Below, piece after piece: positions 9,985 to 17,985 of a DNA stretch of 64,000 bases. The notes beneath the pieces are model-generated. The model had not been told where the DNA came from and ran no database searches. It worked only from the letters and a program-made list of their open reading frames with translations. Every line of letters starts with the position of its first letter. Position 1 is the stretch's first letter. The position numbers and the translations under genes were made by a program. The stretch is from Shewanella violacea DSS12 (GTDB lineage: Bacteria; Pseudomonadota; Gammaproteobacteria; Enterobacterales; Shewanellaceae). The DNA lies in the NCBI RefSeq assembly GCF_000091325.1, contig NC_014012.1, positions 3,803,685-3,867,684 of the forward strand, in the 5' to 3' direction.

Positions 9985-10670
9985 CTGGACAGCCATTATT
10001 TGTAGTTGCTGCCCACACATCCATGTCGTATATCTTTAGCTTTCACGGCTTACAGCATGCTGTAAGCCTATTTTTAACCTACAGACCTTGAGGTGCAATA
10101 ATTTGTAGCTGGTATCCACACATCCATGTCATGTATCTTTATCATAGCTTCACCCAATACACAGCATGCTCTGGGCTGTGTTTGAGTCTAGTTTTAACCT
10201 ACAAACCTTGAAATGCAATTATCTGTAAGTCACTGACTATACACATCTAAGCCATGTATCTTTAGCTTCTATAGCCCACTGTGTTTGAGTCTAGTTTTAA
10301 CCTACAAACCTTGAAATGCTATTATCTGTAGTCACTGACTACACATATAAGCCATGTATCTTTAGCTTCCACAGCCCAAGTGTTTAAGCCTGCTTTAACC
10401 TACAAACCTTGAAATGCAATTATCTGTAAGTCACTGACTACACATCTAAGCCATGTATCTTTAGCTTCCACTGCCCACTGTGTTTGAGTCTAGTTTTAAC
10501 CTACAGACCTTGAAATGCAATTATCTGTAAGTCACTGACTACAGATCTAAGCCATGTATATTTAGCTTCCACAGCCCAAGTGTTTAAGCCTGCTTTAACC
10601 GACTAAACCTGGGGATGAAATTATCTGTAGTAGCTGACCACACATCCAAGCCATATATGTCCCAACAGCA
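9985..10670. repeat. Tandem array of about 100-bp units derived from the 3' end of the DUF819 gene
   Basis: The marker AACC-TACA/GACT begins a unit at 10076, 10196, 10299, 10397, 10498 and 10597, giving spacings of 120, 103, 98, 101 and 99 bp. A more decayed copy sits at about 9985-10075. Each unit carries ATTATCTGTA, a TGAC(T/C)ACACAT core and AAGCCATGTAT. The last unit (10597 on) is the actual 3' coding end of the DUF819 gene, so the rest look like downstream copies of it. The copied frames contain stops. Two spacer types (TGTTTGAGTCTAG and TGTTTAAGCCTG) alternate in the last three units, suggesting a 200-bp dimer duplication. No gene is seen here. Confidence 0.85.
10047..10068. repeat. Perfect 22-bp palindrome in the distal repeat unit
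   Basis: GGCTTACAGC followed by its exact reverse complement across an ATGC centre, then TATTTTT on the plus strand. The next unit keeps a weaker version (ACACAGC...GCTGTGT at 10161-10183). It could form a hairpin in either transcript and may end minus-strand transcripts from the DUF819 gene. Confidence 0.6.
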
Positions 10671-11863
10671 TAGCCTAATACCGCAAGTAGTACACCAACA
10701 GGTGCTAATGCAGGATGGAATGCAGCCGCGACCACAGGTGCAGAGGCTGCGCCGCCCACATTGGCCTGACTGCCCACCGCCATATAAAACAGTGGCGCCT
10801 TAATTAATTTCGCCACGATAAGCATAAAGCTGGCGTGAACTAGCATCCAGATGATGCCGATGGCGAAATACCATAAATTATCAGGGTCGGCCAACTTGGA
10901 TACATCCATATGCAAGCCGATAGTAGCAACCAGAATATACAGGAAGACTGAAGCGACTTTTGAAGCCCCGGCCGCTTCTAAATGGCGCACAGGACTGAAT
11001 GACATGGCCAAGCCAATAGTCGTCACAGTGACAATCAACCAGAAAAACTTAGAGGTTAGGCTGTAATCTTGAGTCCATGGATAGTTGGCCTCGAAGAAGG
11101 GCCCCAAGAAATCAGCAAATACATGAGCAAGACCCGTGACACCGAAACCAACCGCTACGATTAACATCAAGTCGTTCAGACTAGGAATACGAGAGTTTTC
11201 CGCATGGTATTTTTCGACCTTGTCTTTTAGCGCTTCGAGGGCTGTGGTATCAGCCCCCGTCCAGGCATCAATCTGCTTGGCCTTAGAAGCCATAAGCAGT
11301 AATACTGCCATCCAGATATTGGCGACAATCACATCGACAGTCACCATGATAGAGAAGATATCACCGCCAGCCTCATAGATCTCTTTCATCGCAGCCTGGT
11401 TAGCACCACCACCAATCCAGCTTCCGGCTAAGGTAGTCATACCACGCCAAACAGCTTCAGGCCCAGTGACACCCAAAACTTCCGGATGTATGGCTGAAAT
11501 GATAAGCAGGGCTATAGGTCCACCGATCACTATTCCTACCGTGCCGGTCAGAAACATGATTATGGCTTTAGGACCAAGAGATAGAATGGCTTTTAGATCG
11601 ACACTTAGAATGAGTAAGACTAAACAAGCGGGAAGCAGGTATCTTGATGCCACGAAGTAGAGCTGTGAAGTGTGACCATCTATAATATTAAAGGTGTTAA
11701 GTAATGATGGAAGAAAATAGCACATGAGCAGTGCTGGGATATATTTGTAAAACTTAGTCCAGAAAGGATGTTTACTGTTACTGGTATAAAAAACGAAGCC
11801 TAAAATGGCCGCCAACAGGCCCAAGGCCGTGGCATCATTTGTCACTATGGCTGTGCTACTCAT
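10595..11863 (-). CDS. DUF819 family membrane protein (YjcL-like transporter)
   Basis: 422 residues with about 11-12 hydrophobic helices. It has the DUF819 hallmarks: D-A-T-A-L-G-L-L near the N-terminus, G-S-W-I-G-G-G-A-N-Q-A-A-M-K (about 148-161) and a C-terminal G-S-Q-A-N-V-G-G-A-A-S-A-P (about 372-384). These two glycine-rich re-entrant-like motifs recall two-fold transporter folds. No substrate is known for the family. The gene lies between sirB1 and kdsA on the same strand, and its terminal 60-70 bp is the apparent template for the repeat array that follows. Confidence 0.85.
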   Translation of the reverse strand: MSSTAIVTNDATALGLLAAILGFVFYTSNSKHPFWTKFYKYIPALLMCYFLPSLLNTFNIIDGHTSQLYFVASRYLLPACLVLLILSVDLKAILSLGPKAIIMFLTGTVGIVIGGPIALLIISAIHPEVLGVTGPEAVWRGMTTLAGSWIGGGANQAAMKEIYEAGGDIFSIMVTVDVIVANIWMAVLLLMASKAKQIDAWTGADTTALEALKDKVEKYHAENSRIPSLNDLMLIVAVGFGVTGLAHVFADFLGPFFEANYPWTQDYSLTSKFFWLIVTVTTIGLAMSFSPVRHLEAAGASKVASVFLYILVATIGLHMDVSKLADPDNLWYFAIGIIWMLVHASFMLIVAKLIKAPLFYMAVGSQANVGGAASAPVVAAAFHPALAPVGVLLAVLGYAVGTYMAWMCGQLLQIISSPGLVG

Positions 11864-12076
11864 GCTGTGTGAACTCCCCTAGGATAACTATATTGTTATT
11901 ATGTTTTTTGTTATTTTTGAGCTTAGGTACATAGTGATTGGTGCAACTGCTCGATACAGATAAATATTGAGCTAAATGTAAATGACAGTAATCCTCACCT
12001 GCCATCCAATATTTAATAAAGGCTCGCTTACTTGCAAGCCTTCTAAGCCATAACTAGCTGCTTATTTACAGACATG

Positions 12077-12865
12077 TTAATGATAAACTTCTTGTTTACC
12101 CTTGAGCTCTTTGAGCTGCATCTTCACCAGTTCGATGACAGGATCGTGTGGACTGTTATCGACAAAGTGTTTAAGGTCCGCAGCAGCCACGCTGATACAG
12201 CCTAACTGTTGCGCAATAAAGGCTCGTTCTCGATTGAGATTAAGATCATCCGGGTGCCATTGAAGCAGTAAATTACAACACTCCATCGCAGGCTCAAACT
12301 GATGTGAGACGATACTGCCAGCTTTAAGCTCGTGTATCATTCTGGAGATCAGACGCTTCAAGCTTACAGGCTTAAGATAGCTAGGCTTAAAGCCTACGCC
12401 ATTACCCAGCTCTCCTCGCACTAGCACATGAAGCTCATGCCGGGTTAAATCATCACCGGTTAACGGGTCTATATAGCGAGTCTTGCCATCAATTTTGCTA
12501 CATAACACAGTCGTGCCTGGCAGCAGCAGAGGCTCTAATTCTAGATCTAGTTGCTTTGCAAGCAACATCAAGACTGTGGCTAATGTCGTACTATTTCCCT
12601 GGCGAGTAGTAATACAGGCTCCCAAGTCAGCAGCTTCAACACTAAAGTAAGATTCTCGAACGCAAAAACCTAAATCTTGATAGAACCAGTGTAATAGACC
12701 ATCGAGTCTTTCATGACGGTCTACCACGTAACGACTCAAGACTGAGCCTGCAATCTCTAACCAGGCCCACTTGGCTGATTCCAATTTCGAGAAACCAAGA
12801 TGCTGCGAAATTTCAAATGCCGTATCAGGTAATTGAATATCGTCTTTCAGAGTCAGAGTTGTCAT
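12077..12865 (-). CDS. sirB1: SirB1 family protein (transglutaminase-like plus TPR)
   Basis: 262 residues. The N-terminal half (about 30-170) matches the SirB1 transglutaminase-like domain and the C-terminal part (about 180-255) is helical and TPR-like. At the place of the usual N-x-x-x-G-C-x-x-x-L block this protein has R-Q-G-N-S-T-T-L, and L-P-G-T-T-V-L-C replaces L-P-G-H-F-x-V, so the catalytic Cys and His appear to be missing. It is likely a non-enzymatic relative. The ATG overlaps the sirB2 stop by 1 bp (TAATG). Position after sirB2 and in the kdsA neighbourhood matches enterobacterial ychA. Confidence 0.85.
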   Translation of the reverse strand: MTTLTLKDDIQLPDTAFEISQHLGFSKLESAKWAWLEIAGSVLSRYVVDRHERLDGLLHWFYQDLGFCVRESYFSVEAADLGACITTRQGNSTTLATVLMLLAKQLDLELEPLLLPGTTVLCSKIDGKTRYIDPLTGDDLTRHELHVLVRGELGNGVGFKPSYLKPVSLKRLISRMIHELKAGSIVSHQFEPAMECCNLLLQWHPDDLNLNRERAFIAQQLGCISVAAADLKHFVDNSPHDPVIELVKMQLKELKGKQEVYH

Positions 12866-13260
12866 TAGACCATTAATACCGCTTGCTTAAAGATGGCTAT
12901 CTTAGCTGCATATACAACCCAAGCAATCGCGCCGAGTGCTGCGAATACCTTGAACAGCTTTCCTCGATTAGCCTTTAAAGAGATAGTAGCCAAAACTATG
13001 TATGCAAGCACTGCACCTAATTTCTCGGTGACCCAAGGATCGATGAAGGGATATTGTTGAATGGTGAAACACAAGGTCAAACCAGATAATAAGAGTAGTG
13101 TATCGATGACATGGGGAGCGATTTTAAACAGCTTCTTGTCCATGATGGGAGACTGACGCATATGAAGCACGAAACGGACGATAAAAAACAATACACTAGC
13201 GGCTACGAAGGTCAAATGAATATGCTTAATAGCAGGATAAAGACTGTTTAGACTTTCCAT
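12865..13260 (-). CDS. sirB2: SirB2 family membrane protein
   Basis: 131 residues with four hydrophobic helices and the family's conserved Y-P-x-I-K-H-I-H-L-T near the N-terminus, plus a F-x-x-R-x-x-x-H-M block. SirB2 was named from Salmonella invasion gene regulation, but its molecular role is unknown. In enterobacteria it follows prmC directly; here prmC ends more than 12 kb away on the other side of the accessory island, so this gene now has its own upstream region. AAGAG is the likely ribosome binding site. Confidence 0.85.
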   Translation of the reverse strand: MESLNSLYPAIKHIHLTFVAASVLFFIVRFVLHMRQSPIMDKKLFKIAPHVIDTLLLLSGLTLCFTIQQYPFIDPWVTEKLGAVLAYIVLATISLKANRGKLFKVFAALGAIAWVVYAAKIAIFKQAVLMV

Positions 13261-13364
13261 TAAAATCTCTTATTAGATTAACAAAGGCGGTAGTGTACCT
13301 GATCCCCTTCCCCATCTCCAATAGCACGATTAGCCTAGTGCTAATTTCTACATTTTCGATGAGT

Positions 13365-13475
13365 TTTACTTGTCGAATAACAAGTTTCAAATATCTTTTG
13401 GAATTGGGTTCATTGGGCTGGTTTGGTATTTGGTTGTTATCTGGTAAGCATGGCTTCATTGGCATTTATTGCTTG
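13365..13475. repeat. 110-bp dispersed repeat, copy 1
   Basis: Shares ATAACAAGTTTCAAATATC, TTGGAATTGGGTTCAT and TGGTAAGCATGGCTT, in the same order and spacing, with a copy 204 bp to the right. Identity unknown. The 703-bp stretch 13261-13963 holds no gene I can support, only these repeats and the hairpin at 13743. Confidence 0.8.
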
Positions 13476-13568
13476 CAGCAGGTGCTGTAAATGGATTTGC
13501 TAATGTCGTGATCACATGGATGTGAATGAACGACCTTTAGTGCAAACACTTCTGCGACACGCCATAGG

Positions 13569-13682
13569 GTTAACTTGCCGGATAACAAGTTTCAAATATC
13601 TGTTGGAATTGGGTTCATATAGCTGGCTTGATATTTGGATGTCACCTGGTAAGCATGGCTTTATTGGTATTTATAGCCTGCG
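13569..13682. repeat. 110-bp dispersed repeat, copy 2
   Basis: Second copy of the element at 13365-13475, direct orientation. Both are followed by related sequence (TGCAAACACTTCTG(C/T)GAC at 13540 and 13695), so the repeat unit may really be about 200 bp with decayed parts. Confidence 0.8.
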
Positions 13683-13742
13683 GCTCGCTAAATGTGCAAA
13701 CACTTCTGTGACCCGCCGCAAGCACGGTCCCTGTGGGCTCTG

Positions 13743-13762
13743 CCGTGACCTCCATGTCACGG
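13743..13762. repeat. REP-like short palindrome
   Basis: CCGTGAC - CTCCAT - GTCACGG: a 7-bp perfect stem in a GC-rich patch, unlike its AT-rich surroundings. Short palindromes of this sort are the usual partners of REP-associated transposases, one of which begins 200 bp away. Confidence 0.5.
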
Positions 13763-13963
13763 AAGGTCACAGCCGCGTTCACACCTGTTCTTGTTTCGAG
13801 AAAGTTGCTTCTTCGATTTGAGTTTACTGGCTAGCAACACGTTTCTGGACAGAAATGAGTTAGGTTATTGGATTTAATTAAACTGACATTGATCAAAAAA
13901 AGTATTTTGGTTTATTTGAAACCCCTAATTATCTCCAAGCATATGTAGATGATTTATATACGA

Positions 13964-14995
13964 CTAAGGCGAGGGGTGAAGTGCATCGCTACAGGCCTTA
14001 CCTTTGCACCATTGTCCACAGTTATGCAGTTTTTTGAAAGCACACATAGCATCCCAACGACCACTAATACCACTGTATTGGCGGCGAAACTCTTTCGCTG
14101 AGGTGATCCAAGCCTCGGGCGCTATGCCAAGTTCATTGAGTAATTTAGGTTGGCTTGAGTCAATAAACCCTTTCTTATCAGACCTAATGGCTCTGCCAGT
14201 CCAATCGATAAGTTGTAAATAATCACAGAAATGAAATGGGATGCCTGGTTGAGTCGCTAGATGGGCAGCACCATCGAAATTGGCAAGTGGTTTGAGTGGT
14301 TCACACGAGGTTGATACTGATTTATCATCATCTGGTTTAGTGTTTTTATCAGAAGTACTTAGCTCGGCAATGCGCTCCTGAATAGACGTATAATCAGATG
14401 CTTGGAGTGTGTTAGCAATTCCCGCTCTAATAGGGTTTAAATCAACATACATCATGCATGCCAGGAGTGCTTGTTCATCGAGTAAGGCTTGGCTTTTAAA
14501 ACGACCCTCCCAAAAAGCCCCTTTACATTCATCCTCACGATTGGCCCTACGGGCAATCTCTTCATTAAGACAGCGCATAAACCAAGAGATACTGGATAGA
14601 CGTTCATGCCATTCAGCCAATAACCCATCGAGTAGTAACCGCTCACCCTCGATTAAGGCATCGCCATTCATGTATTTAGTTGCTACGTCATGTCCTTTCG
14701 TCACCTTACACCATCGACTAATAACCTCACGGTTACTCAATGACTTGGCTTTGTCGGTATCTATTTTAAGGACTAAATGATAGTGATTATTCATCACCGC
14801 ATAGGCACAGATATCAATACAAAAAATAGCAGATAGGGCTTTAACTTTTTCGACAATCCACCCGCGTCGATGCTCATAGCTTTTACCTGTGAGTTTATCC
14901 TCTCCGCACAAAAAAGCCCTTCTAACACAACGATTTATTATGTGGTAAAACGGAGTCGATTCTGCATCGATAAGGATTCGTCGAGCTGAAGTCAT
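13964..14995 (-). CDS. REP-associated tyrosine transposase (Y1/HUH family)
   Basis: 343 residues counted from the ATG at 14995 (M-T-S-A-R-R). It has the Y1 transposase core: Y-H-I-I-N-R-C near residue 18, A-Y-A-V-M-N-N-H-Y-H-L-V-L with the HUH-type metal-binding pair (about 75-87), then W-F-M-R-C-L-N and F-W-E-G-R-F-K-S-Q (about 170), and D-L-N-P-I-R-A-G near 190. These domesticated single-strand transposases act on REP palindromes. The C-terminal 110 residues are an extension common in the marine group. A longer start at 15013 is possible. Its upstream region runs into, and seems to cut, a lysozyme gene. Confidence 0.85.
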   Translation of the reverse strand: MTSARRILIDAESTPFYHIINRCVRRAFLCGEDKLTGKSYEHRRGWIVEKVKALSAIFCIDICAYAVMNNHYHLVLKIDTDKAKSLSNREVISRWCKVTKGHDVATKYMNGDALIEGERLLLDGLLAEWHERLSSISWFMRCLNEEIARRANREDECKGAFWEGRFKSQALLDEQALLACMMYVDLNPIRAGIANTLQASDYTSIQERIAELSTSDKNTKPDDDKSVSTSCEPLKPLANFDGAAHLATQPGIPFHFCDYLQLIDWTGRAIRSDKKGFIDSSQPKLLNELGIAPEAWITSAKEFRRQYSGISGRWDAMCAFKKLHNCGQWCKGKACSDALHPSP

Positions 14996-15590
14996 AATCG
15001 TTATCCTGAACAAAACGAAGTTGAGGTAACTTAAAGGTTAGTAGAGGATGTGTTAAAGCACAAAAGATATGGCTGTCCCGTCTTTTGTTGACTCCAACAT
15101 TAGCCATTTTTTGTGAAATAATCGTTTCGTATCCAGGGTTAGCTCCGGTTGCATTCAGTATAATGTCAAAGACATTAGCAATTTTATCGTCAACAGTTGC
15201 GCCATTCAAAGTATCTGTAAGAGTAAACTCTGCATTCGGATCTGATTTAAAAGTTCGCCAATGGTCAGTAAGGATTTTTCGCATTTCAATCGTTGAAGAA
15301 CTTGCAGTATATGTTCCGTTAGCCTTCGCTATTTGAACATATGTTTCAATATCCGAAATAGCTTGATTCATTTCAATTAGGGCTGCCCCCATGTTAATTG
15401 AGTTAACACCAAACCCCTCTTTTAATAATGCTTCAAGATTTTCCTCTAACTGCAAATTAAAGCCTATACCAATAGTCGGTAACCCAATACCATCATCATA
15501 AACCTTAGTGGTTGAACCTTCAAAAAGCTTAATGAACTCATATCGTAACCTGATATACTCAGCATCGCTCAATCCATGTAATTTAATCAT
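14922..15590 (-). pseudogene. GH24 lysozyme-like effector gene, 3' part lost at the transposase junction
   Basis: Open frame of 222 codons. Residues 1 to about 169 form the N-terminal lobe of a T4-lysozyme-type (GH24) enzyme: E24, D33 and T39 have exactly the spacing of the T4 triad (11, 20, 26), within F-E-G...Y-D-D...P-T-I-G-I-G-F. The domain should cleave peptidoglycan glycan strands. From about 15085 downward the frame continues into sequence that looks like the leader of the REP transposase gene, giving 50 unrelated residues, and it overlaps that gene by 74 bp. The C-terminal lobe, with its usual R-R-x-x-E motif, is absent. No signal peptide. Ends 18 bp after the upstream exported-protein gene. 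Confidence 0.65.
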
Positions 15591-15607
15591 TTTCGTTAAT
15601 TATTCCC

Positions 15608-16336
15608 TTAATTATTTATCTTTGATAATGGTTGTAACTTGCACAGGCTAGTACCAGCTTGTAAGCCTATAATATCTTTATGAGTTTGTTTGTTAGTGAC
15701 GTTGCGATGGTATGCAGGAGTGAACTCTATAATTGACACATACGTTCGCATATCAGAATAGCCATATATTTTTCCCTTATAGAGGAACAACTCACCATGA
15801 GATACTGCTCCTACTTGAAAATGAGCAGCCAAATCACCTTCACTATTTAAAACATAATTATTATTGATATAACCATATCGAGGATTTCTATAAGAGGCCA
15901 CTAAGACCCTGTCTAACGTACCTTCATTATTAATATCAATATTGGTTATGTAAATCTGCATTTCATTATTTAAATTATTCTTTATACCTTCCATTTGTTT
16001 AAACCAGCCTTCATAGCCATCCATGCCGAATTTATCTTTCAGTAAAGATTGTATGCTAGCCCTAATGTAATACTCCTCACTGGCAAGTACTTTTGGGGGA
16101 GCCCTAAAAACAACATTACCTTCTGATATAAAATACCTAGGCCTAGACAAGTAAAGTTGTACATTTTCATTTAAATGATTTAAAAAATCTTGACATACTT
16201 CTCTCTCGATACCTTTTTTAATAAAAAAGTGAGACGAAGGACTTGTTTCTACTTCCACTTTACTAAAGCTAGTCGAGGGGAGTAGACACATGATAAAACC
16301 TATAAATATAATTCTATTACATAATGTACTATTCAT
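15608..16336 (-). CDS. Exported protein of the island family, copy 5
   Basis: About 242 residues from M-N-S-T-L-C-N, with a signal peptide (hydrophobic about 8-20, cleavage after T-S-F-S). It carries all four marks of the island family: E-V-C-Q-D-F near the mature N-terminus, D-I-N-N-E-G-T-L-D (calcium-loop-like), F-L-Y-K-G-K-I-Y, and a C-terminal Cys (S-L-C-K-L). Two Cys at opposite ends suggest a periplasmic disulfide. No known family recognised. It lies between a relic of the hlyD 3' end and the truncated lysozyme gene, so it could be the partner of that lysozyme. An in-frame start at 16360 is less likely. Confidence 0.7.
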   Translation of the reverse strand: MNSTLCNRIIFIGFIMCLLPSTSFSKVEVETSPSSHFFIKKGIEREVCQDFLNHLNENVQLYLSRPRYFISEGNVVFRAPPKVLASEEYYIRASIQSLLKDKFGMDGYEGWFKQMEGIKNNLNNEMQIYITNIDINNEGTLDRVLVASYRNPRYGYINNNYVLNSEGDLAAHFQVGAVSHGELFLYKGKIYGYSDMRTYVSIIEFTPAYHRNVTNKQTHKDIIGLQAGTSLCKLQPLSKINN

Positions 16337-16371
16337 TATCACACCCATCTTAAAGTTCACTTAATACAACA

Positions 16372-16502
16372 ACTAACGCTCTCGCGCCCCTTCACTCACT
16401 CCGCGCATTACTGGTGCTAATATAAACTCCATTAATCGTCGGGTACCCGTTTTAATCTCTACCGTGACTGACATGCCGGGTTTTAACTTAACTCACTTGC
16501 CA
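16372..16502 (-). pseudogene. Decayed copy of the hlyD 3' end
   Basis: About 130 bp matching the last 43 codons of the intact hlyD (20337-20468) with scattered substitutions: both read G-K-(W/stop)-V-K-L-K-P-G-M-S-V-T-V-E-I-K-T-G-T-R-R in sequence and share the stop-proximal TCGCCCCTTCACTCAC. A Trp codon has become TGA. Like the intact hlyD, it is followed on the minus strand by a gene of the exported family. Confidence 0.8.
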
Positions 16503-16618
16503 TCAGAATGATTGTGGTGCTCACCCTCTGATAATTTTAAAATATTTAAAATATTTAAAATTAAATCAACTTCATTTTGATACGATCTACCAGTTAAATT
16601 TACAGTAGTTAAAGCCAT
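16493..16618 (-). pseudogene. GH24 lysozyme N-terminal fragment, 41 codons, fused to the hlyD relic
   Basis: Starts at ATG 16618 behind AAGGAGAG and reads M-A-L-T-T-V-N-L-T-G-R-S-Y-Q-N-E, then L-S-E-G-E-H-H-N-H-S-D-G-K-stop. It parallels the fragment at 17725-17985 but has an extra N-I-L repeat of three codons. The match ends at ATGGCAAG, a sequence also present in hlyD, where the hlyD relic takes over. Confidence 0.8.
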
Positions 16619-16639
16619 TCTCACTCTCCTTGTTTAATG

Positions 16640-16849
16640 CTATTTATACCCGATACCACGCAATATGCGTTTTTCCTTTCGTTTTTCAAGACCGCCGTGA
16701 CTCCAAGACTGACATGTAAATAAGCGTGCATTTTCTTTACGCTTTAGCATATTATCTCTGGCAGCTATATAGGTCGTAACTGGGTTACCAGCAGCATCAT
16801 TTAGCTCAGCGTGCGCGTTATAATTGTCGTGTAAAACCCCTAAAGACAT
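16640..16849 (-). CDS. GH24 lysozyme C-terminal fragment, 69 aa
   Basis: 69 codons preceded by a good ribosome binding site (AAGGAATT, ATG at 16849). The end Q-S-W-S-H-G-G-L-E-K-R-K-E-K-R-I-L matches the C-terminal Arg-rich helix (G-L-x-x-R-R-x-x-E-x-x-L) of GH24 lysozymes. The catalytic lobe is missing, so it cannot be an active enzyme on its own. A second copy of its last 30 codons is at 17988-18085. It may be an orphan effector tail or simply a relic. It ends 22 bp before the next lysozyme N-terminal fragment, as though lysozyme genes once stood in tandem. Confidence 0.6.
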   Translation of the reverse strand: MSLGVLHDNYNAHAELNDAAGNPVTTYIAARDNMLKRKENARLFTCQSWSHGGLEKRKEKRILRGIGYK

Positions 16850-16893
16850 AAATAATTCCTTTTAAAAAATAAAGTTTAAATGCATCGTTTAAA

Positions 16894-17721
16894 TTAGTTA
16901 GCTACGATAAATCTGCTTTCAAAAAAGCAAGCAGGAAGAATATCTTTTTCATTACCTAGCATCATAACCGCCACTTTGATAGAGGAGTTGTCTTTGATAA
17001 CAGAACGAGTTGCGAGGATATAGTAACGATCATTAAACTCAATAAGCTCATATATCACTTGTGAGCCAAATGTCTTTATAAGGTCACCCGATTTCAGGCC
17101 ATCAAATTTTTTCCATTGCCAAGAAAACTTGGAAACATTATCCAACTCTCGCTGTTTCATCATAAACTCACCAAAACGGGAATACTTTTCAGTGTCATAT
17201 GGAGCAGAAAGCAGGTAAAAAGAATGCACCCACACACTAGATAAATATCCGGTAGAACGATAAATAAATTCATCAACTCCATCTTTATTCAAGTCAACTA
17301 CGAACTCCTCAACACGCGATGAGTTTGAATTTTTCCCGCTCATAACAGTTCTCGGAAAATTTAACTCCGTTTGTATCAACATTTCAGGTAAACCCAAATT
17401 GACTAAGCCTTCTTCTCCCTTTCTAAGGTTCTCCTTGTTTTTAAAAAAGCCATGCTTTCTAGGTTTGTTAATACTCGCTAAAATATTTACACAAACATCT
17501 TTATTTATTGCAGACTCAAGCAGGTAGAAAGAGTTAGCCTCTCTCAATTTAATTAATTTCATTCGAGTTTTAACGGGAACAGTATTAAAATCTGCCTGCC
17601 CGCCCCCCTCAATTTCTTTCGCCGAATACGCACCGAAGCTCACGTCCACATAAAAAAAGCAACAAAATACGCTGATCAAAATCACTATTCTTTTTCTTTT
17701 CCTGTCATTCATAATTATCAT
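16894..17721 (-). CDS. Exported protein of the island family, copy 4
   Basis: 275 residues (or 272 from the ATG at 17712) with a basic N-terminus, a hydrophobic signal segment (about 12-27) and cleavage near S-F-G-A. Family marks: K-D-V-C-V-N-I-L, V-D-L-N-K-D-G-V-D-E-F (about 142-152), E-F-N-D-R-Y-Y-I-L and P-A-C-F-F near the C-terminus. Otherwise no recognisable domain. Its start is 4 bp from the end of a lysozyme N-terminal fragment and its end is 44 bp from a lysozyme C-terminal fragment. In other words it sits where the middle of a lysozyme gene would be. Confidence 0.7.
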   Translation of the reverse strand: MIIMNDRKRKRIVILISVFCCFFYVDVSFGAYSAKEIEGGGQADFNTVPVKTRMKLIKLREANSFYLLESAINKDVCVNILASINKPRKHGFFKNKENLRKGEEGLVNLGLPEMLIQTELNFPRTVMSGKNSNSSRVEEFVVDLNKDGVDEFIYRSTGYLSSVWVHSFYLLSAPYDTEKYSRFGEFMMKQRELDNVSKFSWQWKKFDGLKSGDLIKTFGSQVIYELIEFNDRYYILATRSVIKDNSSIKVAVMMLGNEKDILPACFFESRFIVAN

Positions 17722-17724
17722 GCT

Positions 17725-17985
17725 CTATATATTAGTTTCTCTAATAACTGATGCAGATAGAGTAATGCCCGCTTGAGTCTGGACTATATTCTCCCAATCC
17801 GGTTTTAGAACATATAAACCGTTACTATTAAGCACCAACAACGCATAACCATAACCAATTGTCGGAATACCCTTGCCATCGGAGTGATTGGGGTGCTCAC
17901 CTTCAGCTAATTTTAAAATATTTAAAATTAAGTCAAGTTCATTTTGGTACGAGGGACCAGTTAAATTTACGGTAGTTAACGACAT
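17725..17985 (-). pseudogene. GH24 lysozyme N-terminal fragment, 86 codons
   Basis: ATG at 17985 behind AAGGAGAG (17991-17998). Reads M-S-L-T-T-V-N-L-T-G-P-S, then E-G-E-H-P-N-H-S-D-G-K-G-I-P-T-I-G-Y-G, the E...D...T-I-G-Y-G active-site hairpin of GH24 lysozymes (E-to-D spacing one residue shorter than in T4 lysozyme). It stops after 86 codons where the next exported-protein gene begins, so only the first part of the catalytic lobe is left. Possibly still translated; unlikely to be an enzyme. Confidence 0.75.

Noticed and set aside
9985..10670. CRISPR-like periodic repeats
   Set aside because: Units are about 100 bp and diverged along their whole length, with no short identical repeat or unique spacers and no cas genes. 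They match the 3' end of the neighbouring gene.
13365..13690. Integron attC sites
   Set aside because: The repeats lack the paired R''/R' boxes with GTTAAC-type core and no integron integrase is nearby; the tyrosine recombinase here lacks the IntI-specific insertion as far as I can see.
13293..13821. Plus-strand frames of 65 and 101 codons near the left end of the island
   Set aside because: They arise from the two 110-bp repeats; starts and flanks are not conserved between the copies. Reported as repeats instead.
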